This document shows, piece by piece, positions 62,501 to 64,000 of a DNA stretch of 64,000 nt. Each line of letters begins with the position of its first letter. Within the stretch, counting starts at the first letter, position 1. This DNA comes from Thiosocius sp963808165 (lineage in GTDB: Bacteria; Pseudomonadota; Gammaproteobacteria; Chromatiales; Chromatiaceae): assembly GCA_963808165.1 (NCBI GenBank), contig CAWEET010000021.1:504863-568862 (forward strand), given 5' to 3'. A program made the translations under genes and the position numbers. The notes under the pieces are model-generated. The model searched no databases. It saw only the letters and a program-made list of their open reading frames with translations, and had not been told where the DNA came from.

Positions 62501-63976
62501 ATGATTTCTGGACGTCAGGCACTTGGCTCCATCGACGAGGCACTGGAAAAGGTGCATCAGCAGATCAACGGGCTGCAAAAAGAGGTCGGGGAACACAGCG
62601 AGCGGATGCTCGCGCTCAACAAGGGGCAGGCCGAGGAGTATCGTGAGCTGGCCCGGGTGCGCCTAGGGCAACTGTCTCGCGACTCGGTGATCCACAAGCT
62701 GGATCATGCCGAGCAGCAGGCGATCATCCTGCTCAAGCAGCGCAGCGACACGCTGGCAGCCATGCGGCAGAAACTGCAGGATGCCGAGCGGCTGCGCGGC
62801 CACCTCGATCAACAGCGGGCCCAGCAGGCCGAGCGACTGGATCAGGCGATTGCCGTGGTCGACGAGGCCGAGGCCAAGACCCAGGCCAGGCTGGACGACG
62901 AGCCGGAGTACCGTGCCCAGAGGGAACGGGCCGAGCAGGCCCAGCGCAAGGCGGCGCATGCGGACGACAAGGCCGGCCGCAGCGAGCAGGAACGCGAGAG
63001 CAAGGGACAGGCGTACCGCGACGATCCGCTGTTCACCTATCTATGGGACCGTCAGTTTGGTCTGCCCACCTATCAGGGCGGCGGCCTGACGCGCTGGCTC
63101 GATGGCAAGGTCGCGCGCCTGATCGGGTTCGCCGACGCGCGCGCCAACTACGACCGCCTGAACGAAATCCCGGTCCGCCTGCGCGAGCACGCCACGAACC
63201 TGAAGTCGCTGGCCGATGCCGAGTGGGCCCGTCTCAAGGAACTCGATGAGGCCGCACGCGCCGCCGACGGCATTCCGGCCCTGGAGGAGCGCGTGGCCGC
63301 GGAGCAGCAGCGGCTCGACGAGATCGACGCGCAGGTCAGGCAGAACGAGGACCTGGAACACGAACTGCTGACCGAGCAGGCACGTCACGCAGCCGGCGAA
63401 GACGAGCAGATGGTCCGCGCAGTGGAGTATCTCGCCAACGAGTTCGAACGCGACGATCTTGCCGAACTGCGTCATGACGCAGTGCAGACACCCTACCCGG
63501 AGGACGACCTGATCGTCAGCAACATGCTGCAGCGCGACGCCGAACGGCAACAGATAAAGACCAGCGTCGAGGGGCTCAAGGATGCCGTTCGGCAGCAACA
63601 GAGCCGGCTCAAGGAGCTGGAGAAACTACGCAGCGACTTCAAGCACCAGCGTTACGATCGGGCCGGTTCGACCTTTTCGAACGATTCCATGTTGCCGCTG
63701 CTGCTCGGACAGTTCCTCGGCGGCATGGTCGACCGCGGCATGCTGTGGAAGGTGTTACAACAGAATCAGCGTTATCGCCCGCAACGATCGGATCCGCGCT
63801 TCGGCTCCGGCGGCTTCGGCCGCGGCACCGTGTGGAGCGGCGGCCTGGGTGATCTGGGCGACATCTTCGGCGGCCTGGGCCGCGGCGGCGGCTTCGGTGG
63901 AGGTTTCGGCGGCGGCGGCTTCGGCGGCGGCGGTGGTGGTGGTGGTGGCGGCTTCCGCACCGGCGGCGGCTTCTGA
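62501..63976 (+). CDS. Coiled-coil protein with glycine-rich tail, third of three
   Basis: 491 residues. Long coiled coils occupy most of residues 10-165 and 225-390, very rich in Gln, Glu, Arg and Ala. The last about 60 residues are glycine- and phenylalanine-rich (repeats of G-G-G-F-G). Such Gly-rich tails are seen in TPM and related membrane-associated proteins. No enzyme motif is visible. It starts ten bases after the membrane-protein gene. The window ends 24 bases later, so more genes may follow. Confidence 0.7.
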   Translation: MISGRQALGSIDEALEKVHQQINGLQKEVGEHSERMLALNKGQAEEYRELARVRLGQLSRDSVIHKLDHAEQQAIILLKQRSDTLAAMRQKLQDAERLRGHLDQQRAQQAERLDQAIAVVDEAEAKTQARLDDEPEYRAQRERAEQAQRKAAHADDKAGRSEQERESKGQAYRDDPLFTYLWDRQFGLPTYQGGGLTRWLDGKVARLIGFADARANYDRLNEIPVRLREHATNLKSLADAEWARLKELDEAARAADGIPALEERVAAEQQRLDEIDAQVRQNEDLEHELLTEQARHAAGEDEQMVRAVEYLANEFERDDLAELRHDAVQTPYPEDDLIVSNMLQRDAERQQIKTSVEGLKDAVRQQQSRLKELEKLRSDFKHQRYDRAGSTFSNDSMLPLLLGQFLGGMVDRGMLWKVLQQNQRYRPQRSDPRFGSGGFGRGTVWSGGLGDLGDIFGGLGRGGGFGGGFGGGGFGGGGGGGGGGFRTGGGF

Positions 63977-64000
63977 CGCTCCGGTGCCGGGCGCGCGTCG

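Overview
The window is 64 kb of GC-rich, tightly packed bacterial chromosome. The gene set and order point to a gammaproteobacterium. The run mtnA / mtaD-ubiG-HAD phosphatase-yciK / gyrA-serC-pheA-hisC-tyrA is the arrangement I know from Pseudomonas-type genomes. An anaerobic or microaerobic respiratory formate dehydrogenase cluster and a PHB (polyhydroxybutyrate) locus are added to it. This would suit a metabolically versatile, possibly Chromatiales-like (sulfur-oxidiser-like) gammaproteobacterium. The taxon is inference: no rRNA or tRNA gene is present.

Layout. (1) 1-12.1 kb: end of an Mla-type permease, a GGDEF/EAL protein, the ubiG operon, mtaD and mtnA back to back, then an unusual operon of a 2-phosphoglycerate-kinase-like protein, a CHASE sensor kinase and a single-domain response regulator. 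(2) 12.7-23.9 kb: leuA with a divergent Lrp-type regulator, then gyrA, serC, serA, pheA, hisC and tyrA, a housekeeping and amino-acid biosynthesis block with very short gene spacing. (3) 24.1-32.4 kb: envelope-linked genes (lipase-maturation-factor-like protein, lytic transglycosylase, NHL propeller, cyclic-nucleotide-binding protein, polytopic spermidine-synthase-like protein, exported isoaspartyl methyltransferase). (4) 32.7-37.3 kb: phasin-phaB with a conspicuous nested palindromic operator, a LysR regulator, gamma-glutamylcyclotransferase and an unrecognised protein. (5) 37.4-60.2 kb: a formate dehydrogenase / molybdenum cofactor region. It contains DUF3305-DUF3306-polyferredoxin-TorD-fdhX-fdhA-fdhB-fdhC, a NarI-like cytochrome b and an HdrD/DsrK-like CCG iron-sulfur protein on the minus strand. 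moaA-fdhD-HTH/PBP regulator, and later mobA-mobB-moeA, lie on the plus strand. Between them is a minus-strand operon of a sigma-54 response regulator, its histidine kinase, moeB and a TsaA-domain protein. (6) 60.4-64 kb: three adjacent genes for unrecognised coiled-coil / membrane / glycine-rich proteins.

The most informative new signal is regulatory. Four -24/-12 (RpoN) promoters, one a perfect consensus, sit in front of moaA-fdhD, DUF3305-DUF3306, fdhX-fdhA-fdhB-fdhC and mobA-mobB-moeA. GACAAAT-type dyads lie upstream of each. Together with the sigma-54 two-component pair inside the region, this predicts one regulon that makes the formate dehydrogenase, its cofactor and its electron-transfer partners.

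fdhA carries a one-base frameshift at a CCC run near 43160. Three copies of a 270-bp element with terminal inverted repeats are present, two of them inside the formate dehydrogenase gene clusters. A separate family of about 150-bp intergenic repeats occurs in three good copies and about four degenerate ones.
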